From NCBI GenBank assembly GCA_023458055.1, contig JAEXAW010000044.1, positions 1-64,000 on the forward strand: a DNA stretch of 64,000 bases, given 5' to 3'. The position numbers and the translations under genes are program-made. Of this stretch, positions 1 to 7,590 are shown piece after piece. A model generated the notes under the pieces. It did not search any database, was not told the DNA's origin, and saw only the letters and a list, made by a program, of their open reading frames with translations. The stretch's first letter is position 1. Each line of letters begins with the position of its first letter. The stretch comes from Pseudomonadota bacterium. GTDB lineage: Bacteria; Pseudomonadota; Alphaproteobacteria; Sphingomonadales; Sphingomonadaceae.

Positions 1-146
1 TGTTCGAATTGCCGGAGGCGCAGGTCGAGGCGGCCAGCAAGGTCATCCGCGAGGTCATGGAAAATGCCGCCGCACCGGCGGTGGAGTTAACCGTGCCGTT
101 GGGCGTCGAGATTGGCGTGGGCGATTCCTGGGGCCGGGCGCACTGA
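1..146 (+). CDS. polA: DNA polymerase I, C-terminal end (partial)
   Basis: Only the last 47 residues are in the window; the reading frame starts at base 3 and stops at TGA 144-146. The peptide contains VPLGVEIGVG and ends DSWGRAH, the typical C-terminus of the family A polymerase domain of DNA polymerase I, which fills gaps in repair and removes Okazaki primers. The rest of the gene lies upstream of the window. It converges on fumC, with a hairpin between them. The call rests on a short but characteristic tail. Confidence 0.85.
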   Translation, partial: FELPEAQVEAASKVIREVMENAAAPAVELTVPLGVEIGVGDSWGRAH

Positions 147-163
147 TTTAAACTCTCCCTATT

Positions 164-187
164 CCTCCCCGTGCCGGGGAGGAGTTT
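164..187. terminator. Hairpin between polA and fumC, probable bidirectional terminator
   Basis: CCTCCCC (164-170), a five-base loop and GGGGAGG (176-182) form a perfect 7-bp stem followed by AGTTTGATTT. It lies in the 44-bp gap between two convergent genes. The T tract is weak, so factor-independent termination is likely but not certain. Confidence 0.5.
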
Positions 188-190
188 GAT

Positions 191-1588
191 TTACCGCCCC
201 AACATCGCCTCGGCCCGCACCACCCGATCAAACGTCGCTTCATCCACCAAGCCCAATTCCAGCGCTGCCGCCTTCAACGTCAGCCCTTTTTCATGCGCAT
301 GTTTGGCGATTTTGGCGGCCTTGTCATAGCCGATCTCGGGGGCCAATGCGGTTACCAGCATCAGCGAGCGGTCGAGCAGTTCCTTGATCCGCGCTCTGTC
401 CGGCTCCAGCCCGTCGACACAATGGGCGGTGAAATTTTCCATGCCGTGGGCGAGGAGATTGATCGAGCGGATGACATTCGCGCCGATCAGCGGCTTGAAC
501 ACGTTCAGTTCCAAATGCCCCTGCATGCCGCCCACGGTGATTGCGACATGATTGCCCATCACTTGCCCCGCAACCATGGTCAGGCTCTCGCATTGGGTCG
601 GGTTGACCTTGCCCGGCATGATCGAGCTGCCGGGTTCATTTTCCGGCAAATGCAGTTCCCCCAACCCACAACGCGGGCCGGAGCCCAATAGCCGGATATC
701 ATTGGCGATCTTGGTGAGGGCGACCGCAAGGCTGTTCAGCCGCCCGGAAAAATCCACCAGCGTGTCGTGGCTCGCCAGCGCTTCGAATTTGTTCGGCGCG
801 GTTTCGAAAGCGACGCCGGTAATTGCGCTAACCTCCTCAGCGAACGCCTCGCCAAAACCTTTGGGTGCGTTGAGACCGGTGCCCACCGCCGTTCCGCCTT
901 GTGCAAGCTTGGTCAGCGCATGGGTGACCAAAGGTTCGGTCCGCACCCGGGCGAGCTTCATCTGCGCGGCATAGCCGGAAAATTCATCGCCAAGCGTGAG
1001 CGGCGTCGCATCCTGCAAATGGGTGCGGCCGATCTTGACGATATCGTCCCACGCCTTCGCTTTGCTGACCAGCGCGTCTTCCAGTCGCTGCATCGCGGGA
1101 AGCAATTGCCCTCGCGCCGCCAGCACCGCCGCGATGTGCATCGCGGTCGGGAAACTGTCGTTGGAGGATTGGCTTTTGTTGACATCATCATTGGGGTGCA
1201 CCGGTGCTTTGCCGCCGCGCGTGCCGGTGAGGATCTCATTGGCGCGGCCGGCAATCACTTCATTGACGTTCATATTCGATTGCGTGCCCGAGCCGGTCTG
1301 CCAGATCACCAGCGGGAATTGATCGTCGAGTTTGCCTTCGACCACCTCGCGCGCAGCCTGTTCAATGGCATCGGCCTTGGCGGCATCAAGCCCATGCGCG
1401 CGATTTACCCGCGCCGCCGCCTGCTTGACGATGGCGAGCGCGTGGATGATTTCGATGGGCATGCGCTCACCGGGGCCAAAGGGGAAATTATGCAGCGAGC
1501 GTTCGGTTTGCGCGCCCCAATAAGCGTCCGCCGGAACCTTGATTTCACCGAAGCTGTCACTTTCGATCCTGGTCGCGTCGTCGCTCAT
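191..1588 (-). CDS. fumC: Class II fumarate hydratase (fumarase C)
   Basis: Interconverts fumarate and L-malate in the TCA cycle; a cytosolic, iron-free homotetramer of the aspartase/fumarase superfamily. The superfamily signature GSSIMPGKVNP lies near residues 316-326, and TGSGTQSNMNVNEV near residue 110 is the second conserved substrate-site region. The start chosen is the ATG at 1588 (MSDDATRIES), preceded by AAAGGA; this gives 465 residues, the usual family length. A longer frame reaches back to 1654 but adds a segment not typical of the family. It lies 17 bp downstream of pheA on the same strand, so co-transcription is possible. Confidence 0.96.
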   Translation of the reverse strand: MSDDATRIESDSFGEIKVPADAYWGAQTERSLHNFPFGPGERMPIEIIHALAIVKQAAARVNRAHGLDAAKADAIEQAAREVVEGKLDDQFPLVIWQTGSGTQSNMNVNEVIAGRANEILTGTRGGKAPVHPNDDVNKSQSSNDSFPTAMHIAAVLAARGQLLPAMQRLEDALVSKAKAWDDIVKIGRTHLQDATPLTLGDEFSGYAAQMKLARVRTEPLVTHALTKLAQGGTAVGTGLNAPKGFGEAFAEEVSAITGVAFETAPNKFEALASHDTLVDFSGRLNSLAVALTKIANDIRLLGSGPRCGLGELHLPENEPGSSIMPGKVNPTQCESLTMVAGQVMGNHVAITVGGMQGHLELNVFKPLIGANVIRSINLLAHGMENFTAHCVDGLEPDRARIKELLDRSLMLVTALAPEIGYDKAAKIAKHAHEKGLTLKAAALELGLVDEATFDRVVRAEAMLGR

Positions 1589-1605
1589 ATTATGGTCCTT
1601 TCGGT

Positions 1606-2505
1606 TTAGCCGCGATCCCGCGCCATCGGATAGGTGCCGAGCAAGCGCACCCATTTGGAGTGGAACGCGAGTTCTTCGAGGGCGCGGTCCACCGCCGGAT
1701 CGCCCGGTGCGCCTACAATATCGGCATAAAATTGTGCGGCGGAAAAACTTTCGCCATCGACGTAGGATTCAAGCTTGGTCATATTGACCCCGTTGGTGGC
1801 AAAGCCGCCGAGCGCCTTATAGAGCGCGGCCGGAATATTCTTCACCTCGAACACAAAAGTCGTCATCGCCTCGGCTGATGGAACGCTGCCAAGAGGCAGG
1901 GGTTCCTGCGCTAACGCGACAAAGCGGGTGGTATTGTGGTCGGCATCCTCGATATTTTCGGCAAGCAGATTGAGGCCGTAAAGTTCGGCCGCGAGCGCCG
2001 GAGCGGCCGCTGCCAATCCCTGCTCCTCGCTATCCGCAACAAAGGCCGCCGCGCCTGCCGTATCGGCATAGTTGACCGGCTTAACCCCGTTTGCACGCGT
2101 CCAATGGCGAATCTGGCCCAGAGCCTGCGGGTGGCTCATCACGGTTTTGATCGCGGCGATGTCGCTTTCCTTGCTCATCAGGCAATGATGGACGCGCAGA
2201 AAATGTTCGCCGACAATCGACAGGCCCGATTCCGGCAAGAGAAAGTGGATATCGGCCACGCGGCCATGCAGGCTGTTTTCAATCGGAATGAGCGCGAGCG
2301 CGGCGCTTCCTTCCTTGACCGCATCAATCGCATCTTCAAATGCGAAACAGGGCAGCGGCAGTGCCGCTGAGTCATATTGGGTGAGGGCAAGGTGCGAATT
2401 GGCGCCGGGCGCCCCCTGAAACGCTACGGCAAGCGCAGGCTCGGCGGCGGCGAGCGCGGTCAATTCATCGACCTTGATCTGGGCGGTGCGGCTATAACTA
2501 TCCAT
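1606..2505 (-). CDS. pheA: Prephenate dehydratase
   Basis: Converts prephenate to phenylpyruvate, the committed step to phenylalanine. The N-terminal two-thirds is the PDT catalytic domain: FQGAPGANSHLA at the start, IPIENSLHGRVAD and NTTRFVAL later. A C-terminal ACT domain follows (about residues 195-280), where KLESY stands in place of the usual ESRP phenylalanine-binding motif. No chorismate mutase domain is present, so this is the monofunctional form. The start is the ATG at 2505 (MDSYSRTAQ); 299 residues. It is divergent from the cytochrome c gene across a 215-bp gap. The ACT domain implies feedback inhibition by phenylalanine. Confidence 0.95.
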   Translation of the reverse strand: MDSYSRTAQIKVDELTALAAAEPALAVAFQGAPGANSHLALTQYDSAALPLPCFAFEDAIDAVKEGSAALALIPIENSLHGRVADIHFLLPESGLSIVGEHFLRVHHCLMSKESDIAAIKTVMSHPQALGQIRHWTRANGVKPVNYADTAGAAAFVADSEEQGLAAAAPALAAELYGLNLLAENIEDADHNTTRFVALAQEPLPLGSVPSAEAMTTFVFEVKNIPAALYKALGGFATNGVNMTKLESYVDGESFSAAQFYADIVGAPGDPAVDRALEELAFHSKWVRLLGTYPMARDRG

Positions 2506-2646
2506 GGACCTGCGCGCTATCGGATGGGCCGAGGGAGAGCAAGCAGCAATCATGCGGGCGTTCCCGCGGCGTTACGACCAATAAAGGCGCTGAGGGCGCT
2601 TGCGTCGCGCGCCGCTGCGGATTAAGGGGGGCGGCAAACAGGGCGC

Positions 2647-2670
2647 AGACTCCCATTCTATCGGGAGTCT
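2647..2670. other. Perfect 8-bp inverted repeat between pheA and cytochrome c genes
   Basis: AGACTCCC (2647-2654) and GGGAGTCT (2663-2670) form a perfect stem with an eight-base loop, followed by TTG on the + strand. It lies in the divergent promoter region, 51 bp before the cytochrome c start, so it is either an operator or a hairpin in the cytochrome c 5' leader. It lacks a good T run for a terminator. Confidence 0.4.
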
Positions 2671-2720
2671 TTGCACAAAGGGCGCGCTTCTGCAGGGATC
2701 GAACAAAGGGACAGGGACGA

Positions 2721-3440
2721 ATGACGGACCTTCGCAATAATACGATTTTCGGCTGGGTTTTGGGGGCAGGCATCGCGGCGGTCGGTCTGTCGGCCTTGTC
2801 GGCGCAATATTTTAAGGCGGGCCATCCCGAAGCGCCGGAAAAATCGGGCTATGAAATTGCCGGGGTCGAAGCGGAAGGCGGCGATAGCGGCCCCTCGCTC
2901 AACACCCTTCTCGCGACCGCCGATCCGGCCAAGGGCGCGCAGGTATTCAAGAAGTGCACCGCTTGCCATACGGACACGCAGGGCGGCGCCAATGGCATCG
3001 GTCCCAATCTCTGGGCGATTGTCGGCGATCCGGTCGCGCACGGTCGCGGCGGTTTTGCCTTCTCTGATGCACTGAAGGCCAAGGGCGGCACCTGGGATTT
3101 CGCGACGCTTGACGAATGGTTCAAGAGCCCGGCCAAGTTCGCGCCCGGCACGAAAATGTCGTTCGCAGGCCTCGGCAGCGCCGAAGATCGCGCCAACCTC
3201 ATTGTTTATCTGAATACGCAAGGGTCGAACAAGCCGCTTCCGGCGGCTGACGCGCCAGAGGCTGCGGCGGAAGCTCCGGCAGCAGAAGGCGGTGCGAAGC
3301 AGGCTGACGGCACCGAAACGCCGCCCGCTGCCGCTGAAGGCACCAAGGCGACCGCTGCTCCGGCAGATGGCAAGGCGGGTGAAAAGCCTGCGGCCGATGC
3401 GCCCAAGACTGGACCTTCGACCGAACAGCCGAAGAAATAA
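2721..3440 (+). CDS. Membrane-anchored class I cytochrome c with Ala/Pro/Glu-rich tail
   Basis: Electron carrier on the periplasmic side of the inner membrane. An uncleaved N-terminal anchor (about residues 9-30), a linker, then the heme-binding motif CTACH at residues 79-83 and the axial methionine in PGTKMSF. The cytochrome domain ends near residue 172. About 65 further residues are low-complexity and rich in Ala, Pro, Glu, Lys and Gly. The layout resembles membrane cytochrome c552/CycM, which links the bc1 complex to the terminal oxidase. The strong terminator just downstream suggests a single-gene transcript. The exact redox partner is inferred, not shown. Confidence 0.9.
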   Translation: MTDLRNNTIFGWVLGAGIAAVGLSALSAQYFKAGHPEAPEKSGYEIAGVEAEGGDSGPSLNTLLATADPAKGAQVFKKCTACHTDTQGGANGIGPNLWAIVGDPVAHGRGGFAFSDALKAKGGTWDFATLDEWFKSPAKFAPGTKMSFAGLGSAEDRANLIVYLNTQGSNKPLPAADAPEAAAEAPAAEGGAKQADGTETPPAAAEGTKATAAPADGKAGEKPAADAPKTGPSTEQPKK

Positions 3441-3477
3441 GCCGGCGCCGATCGAATCGCGTTGAAAGAAAAAGAAG

Positions 3478-3503
3478 GGGGCGGGCCGAACCGCCCCTTT
3501 TTT
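3478..3503. terminator. Bidirectional factor-independent terminator
   Basis: GGGGCGG (3478-3484), a six-base loop and CCGCCCC (3491-3497) are followed by six T (3498-3503). The opposite side is A-rich (AAAGAAAAAGAAG), so the hairpin also works for the convergent hisF transcript. It overlaps the hisF stop codon. Confidence 0.88.
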
Positions 3504-4284
3504 ATTGGGCGGAATTATCGAGCGGCGTGCGGGCCGCGATCCCTGCGGCCCGGAAAGCAGCGTGGGCATCGGCTATGCTCGCTTCGCCAAAATGGAACAG
3601 CGAGGCGGCAAGGACGGCGCTGGCATGGCCTTGGGTTACGCCCTCGACGAGATGCTGCAAATTGCCCACCCCGCCTGAGGCGACCACCGGAATCGACACC
3701 GCATCGGCGATGGTGCGCGTGAGGGTTAAGTCATAGCCATCGCGCGTGCCGTCGCGGTCCATCGAGGTCACAAGCAGTTCGCCAGCACCGAGCTGGACCA
3801 GTTTCACTGCATGCTCCAGCGCATCAATACCGGTGGCTTGCCGCCCGCCATGGGTGAAAATCTCCCAGCGGCCTTCGCTCACCTGCCGCGCATCAATCGA
3901 GGCGACGACGCATTGGCTGCCGAAACGCTCGGCGATGTCGGCAACGACTTCGGGCCGTGCCACAGCGGCGGAATTGACCGCGACCTTGTCTGCGCCTGCG
4001 AGAAGGAGCGCGCGCGCATCCCCATGGGTGCGCACCCCGCCACCGACGGTCAGCGGCATGAAACAGACCGAAGCCGTGCGCGCGACAATGTCGATCAGCG
4101 TGCCGCGGCCTTCATGGCTGGCCGAAATATCAAGGAAGCAAAGCTCGTCCGCGCCCGCCGCATCATAAGCACGCGCCTGCTCGACCGGATTGCCCGCGTC
4201 TTTGAGGTCCACGAAATTGACGCCTTTGACGACGCGGCCATCCTGGACGTCAAGACAGGGAATGACACGGACGCGGACGGTCAT
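3502..4284 (-). CDS. hisF: Imidazole glycerol phosphate synthase cyclase subunit HisF
   Basis: Forms IGP and AICAR from PRFAR and the ammonia delivered by HisH; a (beta/alpha)8 barrel in histidine biosynthesis. The two catalytic aspartates are visible in VIPCLDVQDG near residue 11 and VASIDARQ near residue 130, and the phosphate-binding glycines in VGGGVRTHGD and VASGGVGN. The start is the ATG at 4284 (MTVRVRVIPC); the frame extends upstream to 4359, but that part is not conserved-looking. 260 residues. It is the last gene of hisB-hisH-hisA-hisF, separated from hisA by a 154-bp gap carrying a palindromic repeat. Confidence 0.97.
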   Translation of the reverse strand: MTVRVRVIPCLDVQDGRVVKGVNFVDLKDAGNPVEQARAYDAAGADELCFLDISASHEGRGTLIDIVARTASVCFMPLTVGGGVRTHGDARALLLAGADKVAVNSAAVARPEVVADIAERFGSQCVVASIDARQVSEGRWEIFTHGGRQATGIDALEHAVKLVQLGAGELLVTSMDRDGTRDGYDLTLTRTIADAVSIPVVASGGVGNLQHLVEGVTQGHASAVLAASLFHFGEASIADAHAAFRAAGIAARTPLDNSAQ

Positions 4285-4332
4285 GGGATGATCCTTGGGG
4301 GTATGAGAAACAAAAATTTCGTCCCAAAACCC

Positions 4333-4409
4333 GTTCGCCCTGAGCCTGTCGAAGGGCATCCATCAGTATAGCGCCATATGGACAGACGCCCTTCAATTGG
4401 CTCAGGGCT
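4333..4409. repeat. Palindromic interspersed repeat between hisA and hisF
   Basis: GTTCGCCCTGAGCCTGTCGA starts at 4333 and continues AGGGC to 4357. An imperfect inverted copy (GCCCTTCAATTGGCTCAGGG) lies at 4388-4407. The motif CCTGAGCCTGTCGAAGGGC is a known style of short palindromic repeat in sphingomonads. A related partial motif (GTTCGTGCTGAGCTTGGCG) occurs near 29201 after mutS. It sits in the only sizeable gap of the his operon. Confidence 0.6.
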
Positions 4410-4438
4410 ACGGAGATGGGGAGACGCCGCGCGCACCC

Positions 4439-5176
4439 TCACTCCTCCTTCGCCGCAAAGGCGAGCGCGGTTGCCAAATCCAGCCGCCCGTCATAAATCG
4501 CCCGTCCCGTAATCACGCCTTCAATCCCGTCACGCGCGTGGAGGCTAAGCAAGCGGATATCGGACAGTCCCGCTACCCCGCCGCTCGCGATCACGGGGAT
4601 ATCGACCTGTCGTGCGAGATCGACCGTCGCTTCGATATTGCAGCCTTTGAGGAGGCCATCGCGCCCCACGTCAGTAAAGAGCAGCGCGGCAACGCCTGCG
4701 TCCTCGAACCGGCGTGCCATATCGACCACGCTCACATCCGACACATCGGCCCAGCCTTGGGTTGCGACCATGCCATCGCGCGCATCGACCGCGACGACGA
4801 TCCCGCCAGGCCATTCGCGCGCCATGTCTTTGACGAATTCGGGATCCTTGAGTGCGGCGGTACCGATCACCAGCCGCGACACGCCAAGGTTGAACCAGCG
4901 CTCGACCGCTGCCGCGTCCCGGATGCCGCCGCCCAGTTGGACATGGCCGGGGAAGTCCGCGACAATGGCTTCAACCGCCGCGCCGTTGACGCTTTCGCCC
5001 GCAAACGCGCCGTCGAGATCGACCACATGGATATGCATCGCACCCGCATCGGCGAACAGCATCGCCTGCGCCGCCGGGTTGTCGCCATAGACGGTGGCGC
5101 GGTCCATATCGCCCTCGGCAAGGCGCACCACCTGCCCGCCCTTGAGGTCAATCGCGGGAAAGACAATCAGGCTCAT
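4439..5176 (-). CDS. hisA: Phosphoribosyl-ProFAR isomerase HisA
   Basis: Amadori isomerisation of ProFAR to PRFAR, the step before the HisHF synthase. The catalytic aspartates are in FPAIDLKGG (Asp8) and VVAVDARDG near residue 127. The C-terminal phosphate site appears as IASGGVAG and VITGRAIYDG. The start is the ATG at 5176 (MSLIVFPAID), four bases overlapping the hisH stop (ATGA). 245 residues, normal for the family. A translationally coupled member of the his operon. Confidence 0.97.
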   Translation of the reverse strand: MSLIVFPAIDLKGGQVVRLAEGDMDRATVYGDNPAAQAMLFADAGAMHIHVVDLDGAFAGESVNGAAVEAIVADFPGHVQLGGGIRDAAAVERWFNLGVSRLVIGTAALKDPEFVKDMAREWPGGIVVAVDARDGMVATQGWADVSDVSVVDMARRFEDAGVAALLFTDVGRDGLLKGCNIEATVDLARQVDIPVIASGGVAGLSDIRLLSLHARDGIEGVITGRAIYDGRLDLATALAFAAKEE

Positions 5177-5793
5177 GGTTTCCACTCCAGAAAACGGGCG
5201 AGCAAGGCCAAGCCATAAGCTTGGCTTTTTTCCGGGTGGAATTGCACGCCGATCATGTTCGCCCGGCCCACCGCTGCGACAATCGATCCGCCATGATCGC
5301 TCGTTGCGAGCACATCGGAGGGATCATCGGCGATGAAATGATAGCTGTGGAGATAATAAGCCTCCCCCGGTTCGACCAGCGGCGCACCGGTGGCCGTGAC
5401 AACATCGTTCCAGCCCATATGCGGGATGCGGATACCGGGGTCGGCTGCGCTCATTTCCTTAACCGTGCCGCCGATCCAGTCGAGCCCTTGGTGCACACCA
5501 TGTTCCTCGCCGCGGGTCGCCATCAATTGCATACCGACGCAAATGCCAAGGAAGGGCGCGCCGCCCTTTCGCACCTTGTCATCAAGCGTTTCGATCATGC
5601 CGGGAATCGCGCCGAGCTGGTCACGGCAATGGCCGAACGCACCGACACCGGGCAGGACGATCCGGTCGGCGGTGCGCACCGCATCCGGGTCAGCGGTCAC
5701 GACTATATCGGTCGCACCAGCCGCGCGCAGGGCATTTTCGACCGAGCGCAAATTGCCCGCGCCATAATCGATGAGGGCAAGGCGGGCGCTCAT
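5173..5793 (-). CDS. hisH: Imidazole glycerol phosphate synthase glutaminase subunit HisH
   Basis: Class I glutamine amidotransferase that hydrolyses glutamine and channels ammonia to HisF. The nucleophile cysteine is in LGICVGMQL (about residue 82) and the His-Glu pair is in VQFHPEKS near the C-terminus; the N-terminal IDYGAGNLRSV is diagnostic. 206 residues. It overlaps hisB upstream and hisA downstream by ATGA tetranucleotides, which implies translational coupling. Confidence 0.97.
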   Translation of the reverse strand: MSARLALIDYGAGNLRSVENALRAAGATDIVVTADPDAVRTADRIVLPGVGAFGHCRDQLGAIPGMIETLDDKVRKGGAPFLGICVGMQLMATRGEEHGVHQGLDWIGGTVKEMSAADPGIRIPHMGWNDVVTATGAPLVEPGEAYYLHSYHFIADDPSDVLATSDHGGSIVAAVGRANMIGVQFHPEKSQAYGLALLARFLEWKP

Positions 5794-6398
5794 GGGTTCA
5801 GCGAGCCGCTCCCCAATATGCCCTTGGTCGAGGGCACCGCGCCGCCCTTGCGCGGGTCCAGTTCGACCGCCTGCCGCAAGGCACGCGCCAGTGCCTTGAA
5901 ACAGCTTTCGGCAATATGGTGATTATTTTCGCCATAGAGGGTTTCGATATGGAGCGTGATCCCCGCCGCCTGGGCAAAGCTCTGGAACCAGTGGCTGAAC
6001 AATTCGGTGTCCATCTCGCCCAGCTTTTCCTGGCTGAAGCGCGTGTTAAATACCGTATGCGCGCGGCCCGAAATATCGAGCGCGCAGCGTGTCAGCGTTT
6101 CATCCATCGGTGCATGCGCTTCGCCATAGCGGGTGATGCCGCCCTTGTCGCCGAGCGCCTTCAACACGCACTCCCCGATCGCGATGGCGCTGTCCTCGAC
6201 CGTATGATGCTGGTCGACATGGAGGTCACCTTTAATCGCGCAATCAATATCGATCAGCGAATGGCGCGAAAGCTGCTCGATCATATGGTCGAGAAAACCG
6301 ATTCCGGTGGTCACCTCATATTGGCCGGTGCCATCGAGATTGACGCGCACGTCAATGGCCGTTTCGTGGGTTTTGCGGGAGATAGAAGCGCTACGCAT
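5790..6398 (-). CDS. hisB: Imidazoleglycerol-phosphate dehydratase HisB
   Basis: Dehydrates IGP to imidazole acetol phosphate using a manganese cluster. Metal-binding histidine motifs are visible: GFLDHMIEQLSRHS, DQHHTVEDSAI and NNHHIAESCFKAL. 202 residues, the monofunctional bacterial form with no phosphatase domain. The start is the ATG at 6398 (MRSASISRKTHE); the longer frame to 6467 adds Arg-rich sequence unlikely to be translated. First gene of the his operon, divergent from sspB; the 125-bp gap should hold both promoters. Confidence 0.96.
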   Translation of the reverse strand: MRSASISRKTHETAIDVRVNLDGTGQYEVTTGIGFLDHMIEQLSRHSLIDIDCAIKGDLHVDQHHTVEDSAIAIGECVLKALGDKGGITRYGEAHAPMDETLTRCALDISGRAHTVFNTRFSQEKLGEMDTELFSHWFQSFAQAAGITLHIETLYGENNHHIAESCFKALARALRQAVELDPRKGGAVPSTKGILGSGSLNP

Positions 6399-6523
6399 GA
6401 TGCGCCGCCTATAGCGCGCTTGCCGCGACGTGCAAGCAATCGTGCCTTGCCCGCCATAAACTTGCAATTATCTTGCGCATCGACCCCCTTGACCTCCGCC
6501 GCCGAGACGTCCACCAGTTGGAC

Positions 6524-7003
6524 ATGAGTGACGATGCGACCGACAGCCTGATCCCTTATGACGAGATTGTGCAGGAGGCTCTGCGCGCCGTCGTGGGCCG
6601 CGTTCTGACCACAGTCGAATCGGGCGGTCTTCCGGGCGAGCATCATTTTTATATCACCTTCAAGACCAAGGCCGCGGGCGTGACCATCCCGGCGCATCTG
6701 GTCGAACGCTTCCCCGATGAAATGACCATCGTGCTCCAGCATAAATTCTGGGATTTGAAGGTGAGTGATGACGGCTTTGGCGTTGGCCTCACCTTCAATC
6801 AGGTGCCGACCTCGCTGTTCATTCCCTATTCGGCGATCACCGCCTTCGTTGATCCGTCGGTCGATTTCGGGCTGCAATTCCATGTGGCGGATAATGATGG
6901 TCCCGAACCGCATGACGAGGCGGAAAATGATCATCCCGCCACCGTGACGCCCGCCGACGACGGCTCCAACGTCGTTACGGTCGATTTCGGGCGGAAGAAA
7001 TAA
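6524..7003 (+). CDS. sspB: SspB-family ClpXP protease adaptor
   Basis: Alphaproteobacterial SspB-type adaptor that tethers ssrA-tagged proteins to ClpXP. Conserved features are the opening IPYDEIVQEALR, HHFYITFKT, HLVERFPDEMTIVLQ and FWDLKV, a compact beta domain of about 115 residues. An acidic, flexible linker follows, and the short C-terminal tail VVTVDFGRKK resembles the ClpX-docking peptide of the family. The start is the ATG at 6524 (MSDDATDSL), giving 159 residues; the Shine-Dalgarno sequence is weak. Divergent from hisB. Confidence 0.9.
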   Translation: MSDDATDSLIPYDEIVQEALRAVVGRVLTTVESGGLPGEHHFYITFKTKAAGVTIPAHLVERFPDEMTIVLQHKFWDLKVSDDGFGVGLTFNQVPTSLFIPYSAITAFVDPSVDFGLQFHVADNDGPEPHDEAENDHPATVTPADDGSNVVTVDFGRKK

Positions 7004-7116
7004 GCGGTCAACGCGCGGGGTTATTGTAGCGCGCCGATGCGCTGGTGCGGAACCTGCAAGCATGGATCGCGTTTTAAGCGCAGTACATCTTTTCCAGCAG
7101 TAGAGGAATTTCGCCC

Positions 7117-7443
7117 GTGGCCTTTTTTGACAATCTCGTCCGCAGCACTGTTGGCCGCAAGAACGCCAAGATGGCTGCGGAATATCCGATTGCGAGCACG
7201 ATTATCGGGCTAGGCACCATGGCGATTGCGCGCCGCTTTCTGCCCGCCCGTGCGGCGATATTGGGCGGGACGATCCTTGCTGGCTATATCACCAAAAAAT
7301 ATGCCGATTATCAGCTCGATCAGGAGCAAGGCGGCGAGGCTTATGCTGACGTGAAGCTTGCCGGGACCGACGCAACGGTGATCGACGGCGTTGCCGCCAA
7401 AAGCGCCGAAGTGCGTAAAGTGGTAAAGAACGCCACAACTTGA
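7117..7443 (+). CDS. Small membrane protein of unknown function
   Basis: 108 residues, starting at GTG 7117 with AGAGGA upstream. Two short hydrophobic segments (about residues 25-38 and 46-58: IASTIIGLGTMAIA and AAILGGTILAGYI) are followed by a charged, Ala-rich soluble tail that ends KNATT. No family was recognised. It lies 113 bp after sspB on the same strand and is followed by a large palindromic element. Codon use looks like its neighbours, so the gene is probably real. Confidence 0.6.
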   Translation: MAFFDNLVRSTVGRKNAKMAAEYPIASTIIGLGTMAIARRFLPARAAILGGTILAGYITKKYADYQLDQEQGGEAYADVKLAGTDATVIDGVAAKSAEVRKVVKNATT

Positions 7444-7456
7444 GCCTTGGCTTAAT

Positions 7457-7578
7457 CCCTCCGTTTGAGGGAGGGTCAAAAAAGGGTAAGTTTTTTGGGA
7501 TGGGGTAGTGGCTCCATCCCAATCATTTTACCCAGCCCGCACATTGTCACCAATTTCGACCCTCCCTGGAAGGGAGGG
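7457..7578. repeat. Nested palindromic repeat element (REP/MITE-like)
   Basis: About 122 bp built from nested inverted repeats. Hairpins at both ends are CCCTCC/GGGAGGG (7457-7475) and CCCTCCC/GGGAGGG (7560-7578). In the middle GGGTAA (7484-7489) pairs with TTACCC (7528-7533), and inside that GGGATGG (7497-7503) pairs with CCATCCC (7514-7520). It fills the gap between the convergent small membrane protein and phaC genes and probably also terminates transcription. Confidence 0.65.
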
Positions 7579-7590
7579 TTGGGCTTCATC

